Shown here one piece after another: positions 1 to 7,936 of a stretch of DNA of 64,000 nucleotides (its first letter is position 1; each line of letters opens with the position of its first letter). The notes under the pieces are model-generated. The model had not been told where the DNA came from. It did no database searches and saw nothing but the letters and a program-made list of their open reading frames with translations. Source of the DNA: Tropicimonas sediminicola (GTDB lineage: Bacteria > Pseudomonadota > Alphaproteobacteria > Rhodobacterales > Rhodobacteraceae). The stretch spans positions 372,001 through 436,000 of the forward strand of contig NZ_FZOY01000002.1 in the NCBI RefSeq assembly GCF_900188335.1. Direction: 5' to 3'. The translations under genes were made by a program, and so were the position numbers.

Positions 1-1022
1 GCCTTGAAGCTGACAGCGCGTGTCAGGACGCGCCCGTCGACCTCCGGCAGCGCCACGTTCATCGCGATATCACGGGCGGTGAGGCCGCGCTCACTCTCGG
101 CCCAGGCCTCCTCCGCGCCACCCGAGAGCACCACCTGGAGCACCGGCGCGCCGGGGGCATCGAGCACGGTGGACGGACGCTCCCCGGCCCAGGCGGCCGG
201 GTCGGGTGAGGACACGGCAAAGCTTGTGGCATTCAGAACCACATCGGGCGGCGCCACGGCAAAGAGCCGTTCCAGCGTCGCCACCGAAACCGGATCCTTC
301 AACGAGGCCACGAATACGGGCAGCGGGTTCAGCCCCCGCCGCAATAGCGACTTCACCAGTTGATTGACCGGGTGCAGCCCGGCCCCCTGCAGGAGCGCGC
401 GGTAGAAGGTGATCGCCACCACCGGCGCGCCGTCGCTCCAATGGTTGCGCAGGCCGGCAAGGTCGGTGCGGCTCTCGCCCGGCCAGTAGAGCCCGGCGCG
501 GAGCAGCGGCTCGGCCTCGGGCGGGCGCTCGCCCCGGCCCAGAATGTGACCGGTCAGGCGCAGGAAGTTGCCGGCATTCTCCGGCCCGCCCTCGACGCAA
601 TAGGCCCAGAGCGCGTGCCAGTCCTCGGCAGAGACGGTGGAGAGTCGCAGCAGTTCCGGGTCCGGCTTGTCATCCCCCGGCAGCAGCGCCAGCGCCACGC
701 CGGCCGCGCGCAGACGGGCCGAGAGCTGCTCCACCGCGTAGGACCAGTAGGCCGCGCCGCCCAGCACCCGGGCGATCACCAGCTTCGACCGCTCCGCCGT
801 GTCGCCGATATAGGTGTCGACGGAAAAGGGATGGGAAAGCCAGCCGAGGTTGGCGAGCCGCAGCTCCGGCGCGGCGTCTCCGAGGGCCTGGCGGGCTTCG
901 GAGAGCGCCGCCAGTTCGGTGTCGGCGGCGGACAGGAAGATCACGTCCGCGGGCGTTTGCCCGGGATCGACCGGCTCGCTGCCGTCGGTGACCTGACCGG
1001 GGATGGCGGCGAGCAGATGCAT
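1..1022 (-). CDS. cobN: Cobaltochelatase large subunit CobN, N-terminal part (cut by window edge)
   Basis: CobN is the large subunit of the ATP-dependent CobNST cobaltochelatase, which inserts cobalt into hydrogenobyrinic acid a,c-diamide in late-insertion (aerobic-type) B12 synthesis in the cytoplasm. About 340 N-terminal codons are in the window, without a stop; the family is usually over 1000 residues, so most of the gene lies beyond base 1. The visible part has the family's N-terminal alpha/beta domain with a P-V-V-A-I-T-F-Y-R strand near residue 198. The ATG at 1020-1022 directly abuts the TGA of the acetyltransferase gene, so the two are translated together. It is the last visible gene of the riboswitch-led cobW-GNAT-cobN operon. 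Identification is from sequence pattern and context. Confidence 0.88.
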   Translation of the reverse strand, partial: MHLLAAIPGQVTDGSEPVDPGQTPADVIFLSAADTELAALSEARQALGDAAPELRLANLGWLSHPFSVDTYIGDTAERSKLVIARVLGGAAYWSYAVEQLSARLRAAGVALALLPGDDKPDPELLRLSTVSAEDWHALWAYCVEGGPENAGNFLRLTGHILGRGERPPEAEPLLRAGLYWPGESRTDLAGLRNHWSDGAPVVAITFYRALLQGAGLHPVNQLVKSLLRRGLNPLPVFVASLKDPVSVATLERLFAVAPPDVVLNATSFAVSSPDPAAWAGERPSTVLDAPGAPVLQVVLSGGAEEAWAESERGLTARDIAMNVALPEVDGRVLTRAVSFK

Positions 1023-1478
1023 TCAGAGCGCCTTTTCCATGTAGAGGCTCCACGGCGTGGGCGTGTAATCCCCGAAGGCACCGCGATAGGCATAGCCGCT
1101 GCGCTCGTAGAACCGCAGCGCGGCCTTGAGCTCGGTGCCCGTCTCGAGGAGCATCAGCGGAAAGCCGAGCTGCCGCGCCTCCTGCTCCACATGCGCTAGC
1201 AACTCGGCGGCGAGGCCGGAGCCGCGCATGTCGGCGCGCACGAACATGGATTTCACCTCGCCGTAGCCGTCGCGTTCCGCCAGAGCCACGCAGCCCTGCG
1301 CGTCCTCGCCAACCTCGGCCACGAAGAAGTGGATTTCCGGGGCCACCAGCTTGTCGATCGGCAGGTAGTTGCGCGCCTCCGGCGGCGATGAGGCGTGCAT
1401 GATCTCCTGGCTGGCCCGCAGCAAGGCCGTGGCGCCGGGCTCGCGCGGGTCGCCCCTGCGGATCTGCGCCGCGCTCAC
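1023..1478 (-). CDS. GNAT-family N-acetyltransferase between cobW and cobN
   Basis: A 151-residue GNAT acetyltransferase. The acetyl-CoA binding region is visible around residues 80-110 (FVRADMRGSGLAAELL, a variant of the Q/R-x-x-G-x-G/A loop), with the usual C-terminal part ending in a GYAYRGAFGDY segment. It starts with GTG at 1476-1478, overlapping the cobW stop as GTGA, and its own TGA abuts the cobN ATG, so it is embedded in the cobW-cobN transcript. The substrate is unknown; nothing in the B12 pathway calls for an acetyltransferase. It may act on an unrelated small molecule or protein and be co-expressed by position only. Family call is confident, role is not. Confidence 0.8.
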   Translation of the reverse strand: MSAAQIRRGDPREPGATALLRASQEIMHASSPPEARNYLPIDKLVAPEIHFFVAEVGEDAQGCVALAERDGYGEVKSMFVRADMRGSGLAAELLAHVEQEARQLGFPLMLLETGTELKAALRFYERSGYAYRGAFGDYTPTPWSLYMEKAL

Positions 1479-2545
1479 GCCACCAGTGCCTTCTCGATGG
1501 CCAGCCGGTCGAGTCCGGCCTGGCCAATCACCACCAGCCGCGTCTCGCGCGACTCGTGGGCGGCGAAGGGGCGGTCGAAATAGCTGTCGATCCGGGGGCC
1601 AACTGCCTGAACCGTCAGCCGCATCGGCTTGCCCGCCACGGCGGCGAACCCTTTGAGCCGCAGGATGTCATGGGCGCGGATCACCTCCGCCATCTGCTCG
1701 GCAAAGGCCGCGGGATCGGCGATCTCGGAACGGCTCACCACGAAGCTCTCGAACTCGTCGTGGCCGTGCTCGTGTTCGTGATCGTGGTCGTCCTCGTCGT
1801 CATCGTCGTGGTGATGATGATGGTGATGCACCTCGTGACGCCCTTCCAGGTCGTCCTCGGCGCCGATGCCGAGACCGAGCAGCACAGCGGCGTCCACCGC
1901 GCCCATCTCGGCATGCAGCACCGAGACGCCCGCGCGCACCTCGCCCCGGAGTTTCGCGGTCAGCGCCTCGGCAGCGGCACCGCCCAGCAGGTCGGCCTTG
2001 TTGACGACGACCATGTCGGCGCAGGCGAGCTGGTCCTCGAACAGCTCGGACAGGGGCGTCTCGTGATCGATGGTCTCGTCGGCCACACGCTGGGCGTCCA
2101 CCGCCGCCTCGTTGGCGGCAAAACGTCCCTCGGAGAGCGCCGGCCCGTCGACCACCGCCACCACGCCATCCACGGTGACCCGGGTGCGGATGTCGGGCCA
2201 GTTGAAGGCCCGCACCAGCGGCTGCGGCAGGGCGAGGCCGGAGGTCTCGATGACGATGTGGTCCGGCGCGTCGGGCCGGTCGATCAGCTTCTGCATCGCG
2301 GGCAGGAAATCCTCCGCCACGGTGCAGCAGATACAGCCGTTCGAGAGCTCCACCACGTCCTCTTCCTTGCAGCTCTCGATGCCGCATCCCTTGAGGATCT
2401 CGCCATCGACGCCGAGGTCTCCGAATTCGTTGATGATGAGCGCGATCCGCTTGCCGTTGGCGTTGTCCAGCAGGTGGCGGATGAGGGTCGTCTTGCCGGC
2501 GCCGAGAAAGCCGGTGACGACGGTTGCGGGGATCTTCTGGGCCAT
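1475..2545 (-). CDS. cobW: CobW-type GTP-binding metallochaperone
   Basis: CobW is a COG0523 G3E GTPase thought to deliver cobalt for corrin chelation. Residues 12-19 are the Walker A motif GFLGAGKT, residues 71-74 are the CxCC metal site (CICC), and an NKAD guanine-specificity motif lies near residue 183. Between the GTPase and the C-terminal CobW_C domain is a His/Asp/Glu-rich stretch at about residues 240-263 with seven consecutive histidines, a plausible metal-binding or storage loop. The start ATG has an AAGGAG ribosome site about 10 bases upstream. It is the first gene after the minus-strand cobalamin riboswitch (2663-2836) and is translationally coupled to the GNAT gene by a GTGA overlap. 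Length of 356 residues is normal for CobW. Confidence 0.95.
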   Translation of the reverse strand: MAQKIPATVVTGFLGAGKTTLIRHLLDNANGKRIALIINEFGDLGVDGEILKGCGIESCKEEDVVELSNGCICCTVAEDFLPAMQKLIDRPDAPDHIVIETSGLALPQPLVRAFNWPDIRTRVTVDGVVAVVDGPALSEGRFAANEAAVDAQRVADETIDHETPLSELFEDQLACADMVVVNKADLLGGAAAEALTAKLRGEVRAGVSVLHAEMGAVDAAVLLGLGIGAEDDLEGRHEVHHHHHHHDDDDEDDHDHEHEHGHDEFESFVVSRSEIADPAAFAEQMAEVIRAHDILRLKGFAAVAGKPMRLTVQAVGPRIDSYFDRPFAAHESRETRLVVIGQAGLDRLAIEKALVA

Positions 2546-2662
2546 GGCGCGGGCTCCTTGCGACAGCGGCGAAAGGTGCAGGAATCACGCGGGCGGCCTC
2601 TGACCGGCGCGACCCCGGAGCACCCCGCCCGAACCCGCATCCCGCACCGGCTGCGCCGGCGG

Positions 2663-2836
2663 CACGAGGCAGGTCTCCTGGCTCGCGGGTCATCACCGGC
2701 ACCTGCCTTCCCGGCGCGTCTTGCGCCAGTGGCCCGGGGTGTCGGCTCGCCGCGTACAGTCGCGGGGGCGGCTGCGGTTCGGGGCAACGGCCCCGGCGCA
2801 TTCCCTCTTCGCCCGGAATCGTCCGGGCACCTCGTG
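2663..2836 (-). promoter_or_regulatory. Cobalamin riboswitch upstream of cobW
   Basis: Read on the minus strand, this stretch has the landmarks of the adenosylcobalamin riboswitch: closing helix P1 formed by CACGAGG (2830-2836 on the plus strand) and CCTCGTG (2663-2669), then GAGGTGCC, the B12-box-like GCCCCCGCGACTGT, GCCACTGG, GGGAAGGC, and the terminal GAGCCAGGAGACCTGCC. It begins 8 bases after the cobK stop and ends about 118 bases before cobW, so B12 should repress cobW-GNAT-cobN independently of cobK and cbiD. Family knowledge: these elements act by transcription termination or ribosome-site sequestration; no clear T-rich terminator is visible, which favours sequestration. Confidence 0.93.
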
Positions 2837-2843
2837 GCGGAGG

Positions 2844-3608
2844 TTATGGAGCCGTGCCGGAAGGCGTGTCAAGCACACCCCGGCCGGCGAGCAAGCCGAG
2901 CACCGCGCCGACCGTCAGGACGTGCGCCACGCCCTCGGGCAGCGGCGGGCGGTCGATCATCATCACCCGCAGGCCGAGATCCGCGGCGGCATCGAGCTTC
3001 GCCCGCCCCTCCGTGCCGCCCGCGTTCCTTGTCACCAGGTGGGTGATCCGATGCGCCCGCATCAGCTCAAGTTCCTCTGCACGGGAGAACGGCGGGCGGG
3101 CGAGGATCTGGGTGACATGGGCCGGCAGCGCCCCGACCGGCTCGATGGAACGCAGGAACAGCGCCAGGTCCGGCCGCAGGTCCAGCGCCTGCGCCGAGCC
3201 GGATCCGGTGGCGAGCAGCGCCCGCGCCCCGGCGGTCAGCGCAGCCATCGCGGCGGGAAGGTCGGCGAAATGGCTCCAGTCCGCACCGTCGGTCCGCTCC
3301 CATGCCGGGCGGCGGAGCACCAGGAGCGGGCAGCGCGCCAACTCGGCGGCGCGGACGGCATTCGCGGTGATACCCTGCGCGAAAGGATGCGTGGCATCAA
3401 CGAGCGCGGTGATCCGCTCTTCGGCCAACGCCGCCGCCAAACCCTCCACACCGCCGAAGCCACCGCGCCGGACATCGCCGGGAAGCGATGCCGGCTGCCG
3501 CGTCACCCCGGCGAGCGAGGTCAGGGTCGCGACACCACGTCCCTCCAGCACCTCGGCCAGTTGCCGCGCCTCGGCCGTGCCGCCGAGGATCATCACCCGC
3601 ACGCTCAC
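2844..3608 (-). CDS. cobK: Precorrin-6A reductase CobK/CbiJ
   Basis: A 254-residue enzyme reducing the macrocycle of (cobalt-)precorrin-6A to 6B with NADPH. The N-terminal strand-glycine motif VMILGGTAEARQL (residues 5-17) and the DATHPFA motif (about 112-118) are diagnostic of the CobK/CbiJ family. Start is GTG at 3606-3608, overlapping the cbiD stop (GTGA), so cbiD and cobK are coupled. The family is shared by both B12 routes, so it does not itself say which metal timing is used. The stop lies directly before the cobW riboswitch. Confidence 0.94.
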   Translation of the reverse strand: MSVRVMILGGTAEARQLAEVLEGRGVATLTSLAGVTRQPASLPGDVRRGGFGGVEGLAAALAEERITALVDATHPFAQGITANAVRAAELARCPLLVLRRPAWERTDGADWSHFADLPAAMAALTAGARALLATGSGSAQALDLRPDLALFLRSIEPVGALPAHVTQILARPPFSRAEELELMRAHRITHLVTRNAGGTEGRAKLDAAADLGLRVMMIDRPPLPEGVAHVLTVGAVLGLLAGRGVLDTPSGTAP

Positions 3609-4678
3609 GCCGGGCCTGCTTCGGCCAGAATCTGCCCTTGCCGGTCCACCACCAGCACGTCGACGGCGATCCCGGCGCCAGCCACGAGTTGCGCCGCTTC
3701 CGCCTGCGCGGCCTGCGCGATGGCCTGCGCCAGCGGCACCCCGACGCGTTCAAGCGCCTCGAGCGCGGTGTTGCAGGCGGCGATCTGCGCCCGATCCGCG
3801 CCGAGCCCTGCCGCCGTCTCTGCCAACCGCAGGAAATCCACCTGGCTGCGCGCCGAGTGCAGGTCCCGCGCGCCCTGCGCCAGCTTGGTGAGCTTGCCGA
3901 AGCCTCCCGCGATCGTCACCCGCGGCACCGGGTGACGCGCCAGGTATTTCAGCATTCCGCCGGCGAAATCGCCCATGTCGAGCATCGCGTGGTCCGGCAG
4001 ACCGAAATGCGACTGCGCCACGCGCTCCGAGGTCGCGCCGGTGCTGCCGACCACATGGCTCAGGCCGGCGGCGCGGGCGACGTCGATGCCGCGGTGGATC
4101 GAGGCGATCCAGGCGGCGCAGGAAAACGGGCGGACGATGCCGGTGGTGCCAAGGATCGACAGTCCGCCGACGATCCCGAGCCGGGGGTTCCAGGTTTTCC
4201 GCGCCAGCCCCTCGCCACCGGGAACCGCAATCTCCACCTCGAAATCGGCGGGGATGCCGCGCGCTTCGGCGACGTCGGTGAGGGCACGGGTGATCATCTG
4301 GCGCGGCACCGGGTTGATCGCCGGCTCGCCGACTGCGATGGGCAGGCCAGGCCGGGTCACCTGCCCCACCCCCTCGCCCGCGCGAAACACGATCCCCTGC
4401 CCCGGCGCAGCATGGCGCACCGTCACAAGAATCAGCGCGCCGTGCGTCACGTCCGGGTCGTCGCCGGCGTCCTTGATGACCCCGGCCCGCGCCCAGCCCT
4501 CGCCCAAGGCCATCTCGGCCAACGCAAAGAGCGGCGTCTCGCCCCGCGGCAGGGTGATCTCAACCGGGTCCACCCATTCGCCCGTCACCAACGCGCCGCA
4601 AGCCGCAGCGGCTGCCGCCGTGGCGCAGGCGCCTGTGGTGAAACCGGTTCGGAGGGGCCCCTCGGGTTTGCGTGTCAT
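3605..4678 (-). CDS. cbiD: Cobalt-precorrin-5B C1-methyltransferase CbiD
   Basis: CbiD methylates C1 of cobalt-precorrin-5B in the anaerobic-type route, replacing CobF of the aerobic route. The 357-residue product begins with the family hallmark LRTGFTTGACAT (about residues 9-20) and carries the GxxGTTGIVRPFS segment near the middle. I start at the ATG at 4676-4678; an in-frame ATG at 4708 would add 10 residues and cannot be excluded. It heads a two-gene cbiD-cobK unit divergent from cobA across about 110 bases. Its presence beside cobN is noteworthy, because CobN is a late-cobalt enzyme. No cobF is visible in the window. Confidence 0.93.
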   Translation of the reverse strand: MTRKPEGPLRTGFTTGACATAAAAAACGALVTGEWVDPVEITLPRGETPLFALAEMALGEGWARAGVIKDAGDDPDVTHGALILVTVRHAAPGQGIVFRAGEGVGQVTRPGLPIAVGEPAINPVPRQMITRALTDVAEARGIPADFEVEIAVPGGEGLARKTWNPRLGIVGGLSILGTTGIVRPFSCAAWIASIHRGIDVARAAGLSHVVGSTGATSERVAQSHFGLPDHAMLDMGDFAGGMLKYLARHPVPRVTIAGGFGKLTKLAQGARDLHSARSQVDFLRLAETAAGLGADRAQIAACNTALEALERVGVPLAQAIAQAAQAEAAQLVAGAGIAVDVLVVDRQGQILAEAGPA

Positions 4679-4789
4679 GCCAGCGGTATAGCCTGATGTC
4701 GCAGCCATGCGACAGGGGCAAGCGCGCTGCCCGCCGCGAGCACGGATGGCATCTCGCCATTGCCGTGGGCCGGCGGTATGGTGCGGCCC

Positions 4790-5650
4790 ATGACTGACGC
4801 CCCCACGATCGTTCTTCCGCCGCACGACTGGCCGGCCTTTCCCGCAGGCCTTGTCTGGCTTGTCGGCGCCGGCCCCGGCGAGCCCGGACTGCTGACCCTG
4901 CAGGCGCTGCATGCGATGCAGCAGGCCGACGTGATCGTGCATGACGCGCTGGTCGATCCGCGCATCCTCGACTGGCGACGGCCGGGAACGCAGCTCGAAT
5001 ATGCTGGCAAGCGCGGCGGCAAGCCCTCCGCGAAGCAGCGGGACATCTCGCTGCGGCTGATCGAGCTCTCGCGCGAGGGCAAACGGGTGCTGCGCCTCAA
5101 GGGCGGCGATCCCTTCGTCTTCGGGCGTGGCGGCGAGGAGGCGCAGACCCTGGCGCAGGCTGGCGTGCCGATCCGCGTGACGCCCGGCATCTCCGCCGGG
5201 ATCGGCGGGCTGGCCTTTGCCGGCATCCCGGTCACCCACCGCGACGTCAACCACGCCGTGACCTTCCTCACCGGCCACGACCAGACCGGCCTCGCGCCGA
5301 GCGGCATCGACTGGCCGGCGCTGGCCAAGGGCAGCCCGGTGATCGTGATGTACATGGCGATCAAGCACCTGCCGCAGATCTCTGCCGCGCTGCTCGACGC
5401 GGGCCGCCCGGGCCACGATCCGGTCGCCATCGTCTCCAACGCCACACTGCCCGACATGCGGGTGCTCGAGACGACGCTGGCCTGCGCCGCCGAAGACGCG
5501 GTGCGCGCCGAAATGCAGGCCCCGGCGATCGTCTGCCTGGGCCGCGTGGTCGAGATGCGCAAGGCCATCGACTGGATGGCGCAGCTCCGTGGCGAGGCGC
5601 CGCGCGATCTCGACCCGCTGAAACTCGCGGACACATCCGAGGCATCATGA
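4790..5650 (+). CDS. cobA: Uroporphyrinogen-III C-methyltransferase
   Basis: This SAM-dependent enzyme converts uroporphyrinogen III to precorrin-2, the branch point to corrins and siroheme. It has the tetrapyrrole methylase signatures VGAGPGEPGLLT (about residues 25-36), LKGGDPFVFGRGGEE (about 104-118) and TPGISAG. There is no CysG-type N-terminal dehydrogenase/ferrochelatase domain, so it is the single-function form at 286 residues. I prefer the ATG at 4790 (start MTDAP); in-frame starts at 4760 and 4778 also exist and would add 10 or 4 residues. Its stop overlaps the cobB start as ATGA. Confidence 0.93.
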   Translation: MTDAPTIVLPPHDWPAFPAGLVWLVGAGPGEPGLLTLQALHAMQQADVIVHDALVDPRILDWRRPGTQLEYAGKRGGKPSAKQRDISLRLIELSREGKRVLRLKGGDPFVFGRGGEEAQTLAQAGVPIRVTPGISAGIGGLAFAGIPVTHRDVNHAVTFLTGHDQTGLAPSGIDWPALAKGSPVIVMYMAIKHLPQISAALLDAGRPGHDPVAIVSNATLPDMRVLETTLACAAEDAVRAEMQAPAIVCLGRVVEMRKAIDWMAQLRGEAPRDLDPLKLADTSEAS

Positions 5651-6936
5651 CAGCACGCGGTTTCGTGATTGCCGCCGCCAGTTCGGGTGCCGGCAAGACG
5701 ACGGTGACGCTCGGGCTCCTGCGGGCGCTCCGGCGTCGCGGGATCGCCGTGCGGGCCGCCAAGAGCGGGCCCGACTACATCGACCCCGCCTTCCATGCCG
5801 CCGCCTGCGGCGCGCCGTCCGTGAACCTCGATGCCTGGGCGATGCCGCCCGACACGCTGCGCGCCCGCGCCGCCGGACAGGGCGGCGAGTTGCTGGTGGT
5901 GGAGGGCGCGATGGGCGTACTCGATGCCGGGCGCGACGGTCACGGTTCCGCCGCCGACCTCGCGGAAGCGCTCGGCCTGCCCCTGGTGCTGGTGCTCGAC
6001 ATCTCGCGGACCGGGCAGTCGGCGCTGCTGCCGGCGATCGGATTGCAGGCGCTGCGCCCCGACCTGCCGCTCGCCGGGGTGATCCTGAACCGCGCCGGCT
6101 CGGAGGCGCACGCCGCGATGGCGGCGGGCCCGCTGGCGGACACCGACACGACCGTCTTCGGCACCCTGCGCCGCGAGGACGTCCTGCGCCTGCCCGAGCG
6201 ACACCTGGGCCTCGTTCAGGCCGCCGAGACCGAGGCGCTGGAGCACTTCCTCGAGCAGGCCGCCGACCGGATCGAAGCTGCGCTCGACCTCGATGCGTTG
6301 CTGGAGGCCGCCCGCCCCCTGCCCTCCGCATCCGGTGCGTTTCCGCGGCTGAAACCGCTGGGCAACCGGATCGCCGTCGCACGGGACGCCGCCTTCAGCT
6401 TCACCTATCCGCATCTGCTGGAGGACTGGCACGCGCAGGGCGCACAGATCCTGCCTTTCTCGCCCCTCGACAACAAGGGGCCGGACCAGTTCGCCGACGC
6501 GATCTACCTGCCGGGCGGCTATCCCGAGCTCCATGCCGGACGGCTGGCGGCCGCGGGAAAATTCCTCGGCCTGATGCGCCGTGCCGCGCAGCGGGGGGCC
6601 CGGATCTACGGAGAATGCGGCGGCTACATGGTGCTGGGAGAGGGTCTCACCGATGCGGAAGGAACGCGGCACGACATGCTCGGCTTGCTCCCGCTCGAGA
6701 CCTCCTTCGCAGAACGGCGGCTGAGCCTCGGCTACCGGCGGCTGTCGCCCGCGCCTGGCGCGCCCTGGGAGGGGCCGCTGCTCGGGCACGAGTTCCACTA
6801 TTCCACGGTGCTCCGCGAAGGCGCGGTGGAAAGGCTGTTCCGAGCCGCGGATGCGGCCGGAGCAAAACGCGCGGACATGGGCCTTTGCTCGGGGCGCGTC
6901 TGTGGCAGCTTCGCCCATGTGATCGGCCCGGCCTGA
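5647..6936 (+). CDS. cobB: Cobyrinic/hydrogenobyrinic acid a,c-diamide synthase
   Basis: CobB/CbiA amidates the a and c side chains of the corrin using glutamine and ATP. The N-terminal dethiobiotin-synthetase-like P-loop ASSGAGKTTVTLGLL lies at about residues 11-25, followed by AKSGPDYIDP (about 38-47); the C-terminal glutamine amidotransferase domain has the nucleophile region YGECGGYMVLG (about 321-331) and a late GHEFHYS histidine motif. At 429 residues it is full length. It overlaps cobA by ATGA and faces cobM across a 235-base gap filled by a palindromic repeat. Confidence 0.94.
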   Translation: MTARGFVIAAASSGAGKTTVTLGLLRALRRRGIAVRAAKSGPDYIDPAFHAAACGAPSVNLDAWAMPPDTLRARAAGQGGELLVVEGAMGVLDAGRDGHGSAADLAEALGLPLVLVLDISRTGQSALLPAIGLQALRPDLPLAGVILNRAGSEAHAAMAAGPLADTDTTVFGTLRREDVLRLPERHLGLVQAAETEALEHFLEQAADRIEAALDLDALLEAARPLPSASGAFPRLKPLGNRIAVARDAAFSFTYPHLLEDWHAQGAQILPFSPLDNKGPDQFADAIYLPGGYPELHAGRLAAAGKFLGLMRRAAQRGARIYGECGGYMVLGEGLTDAEGTRHDMLGLLPLETSFAERRLSLGYRRLSPAPGAPWEGPLLGHEFHYSTVLREGAVERLFRAADAAGAKRADMGLCSGRVCGSFAHVIGPA

Positions 6937-6962
6937 TCCTCGTCACAACAATCCGTATCTGT

Positions 6963-7160
6963 CCCGCGCGCCGGAGGCGCGCCCGGCCCAACGAGGCAAG
7001 ACGCGGCAGCGTCGCGCCTCGGCGGGAGCCCTCCCGCCCGCCGGCACCCCATCCAGGGATGGGGCTTCGCCGGTTGGGCCGGGCCGCGCGCATGGCGCGC
7101 GGGCGATCTTTCGGACGAAAGATCGTGCCTCCGGCGGGGATAAATTTCGACAGAAGAAGA
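6963..7160. repeat. Intergenic palindromic repeat, copy A
   Basis: Between the convergent cobB and cobM genes lies a roughly 200-base palindrome-rich element. Its left end (GGAGGCGCGCCCGGCCCAACG) is the approximate inverse of its right half (CGTTGGGCCGGGCCGCGCGC ... GCCTCCGGCGGGG), with internal hairpins CGGCGGGAG/CTCCCGCCCG and CGATCTTTCG/CGAAAGATCG. The right half recurs at 18481-18605 and the left half at 49828-49905. Placement between convergent genes suggests a two-way transcription stop or a REP-like dispersed element. Confidence 0.75.
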
Positions 7161-7171
7161 TCGGGGGCACC

Positions 7172-7936
7172 TCAGGCCCGGCGTTTCGGCCTCAGGATGT
7201 GGGGCTGGTCGGCGTCGTAGAGGGCCGAATCCGGGAAGTCGTGATCGGCGAAGACACGACCGACGAAAACCAGCGCCGTGCGCGTGAGCTTGGCCGCGCG
7301 GACCTTGTCGCGGATATCCGAGAGCGTGCCACGGATATAGGCCTCGTCGGGCCAGCCGACGCGGTAGGCGACGATCACCGGGCAATCGGCGCCGTAGAGC
7401 GGCGAAAGCTGACGTTCGATCTCGAGCAGGTTGCGGATCGAGAGATGGATGGCCAGCGTCGCGCGGGAGGCGCCGAGCGTGGCGAGGTCCTCGCCTTCCG
7501 GCATCGACGAGGATTTCATGGCCGTGCGGGTCAGAATGACCGTCTGCGCCACCTCGGGGATCGTCAGCTCCTGCCCCATCGCGGCGGCGGCAGCGGCATA
7601 GGCGGGCACGCCCGGGGTGATTTCGTAGGGAATGCCGAGCGCCCGCAGACGGCGGACCTGTTCGGCGATGGCGCCATAGAGCGAGGGGTCGCCGGAGTGC
7701 ACCCGGGCGACGTCCTGCCCCCTGGCATGGGCCGCCGCGATCTCGGCGATGATCTCGTCGAGCGCCAGCGGCGCCGTGTCGATCACCCGCGCGCCCTCCG
7801 GCGCCCCGGCGACCACGGCCTCGGGAACCAGCGAGCCGGCATAGAGGCAGACCGGGCAGGACGCGATCAAACGCTGCCCCCGGACGGTGATGAGTTCCGG
7901 ATCGCCCGGGCCGGCGCCGATGAAATGGACGGTCAT
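7172..7936 (-). CDS. cobM: Precorrin-4 C11-methyltransferase
   Basis: SAM-dependent methyltransferase (CobM/CbiF) adding the C11 methyl group of the corrin. The 254-residue protein has VHFIGAGPGDPELITVRG at residues 3-20, the HSGDPSLYGA loop (about 79-88) and TPGVPAYAAAA (about 107-117), all typical of the subfamily. It is the last gene of the cbiX-cobH-cobL-cobI-cbiG/cobJ-cobM operon and starts with an ATGA overlap with the preceding gene. The family serves both B12 routes. Confidence 0.95.
   Translation of the reverse strand: MTVHFIGAGPGDPELITVRGQRLIASCPVCLYAGSLVPEAVVAGAPEGARVIDTAPLALDEIIAEIAAAHARGQDVARVHSGDPSLYGAIAEQVRRLRALGIPYEITPGVPAYAAAAAAMGQELTIPEVAQTVILTRTAMKSSSMPEGEDLATLGASRATLAIHLSIRNLLEIERQLSPLYGADCPVIVAYRVGWPDEAYIRGTLSDIRDKVRAAKLTRTALVFVGRVFADHDFPDSALYDADQPHILRPKRRA

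Noticed and set aside
1800-1840. A simple-sequence or CRISPR-like repeat
   Set aside because: These are repeated His and Asp codons within cobW; a similar tract at 13240-13380 is the His tail of cbiX.
1556-3046. A plus-strand frame with a long Val/Met run resembling a membrane segment
   Set aside because: The run is the reverse reading of the His-rich loop of cobW, and the frame also crosses the riboswitch.
4675-6918. A 747-codon minus-strand frame across cobA and cobB
   Set aside because: Antisense to two unmistakable genes; composition is that of a shadow frame.
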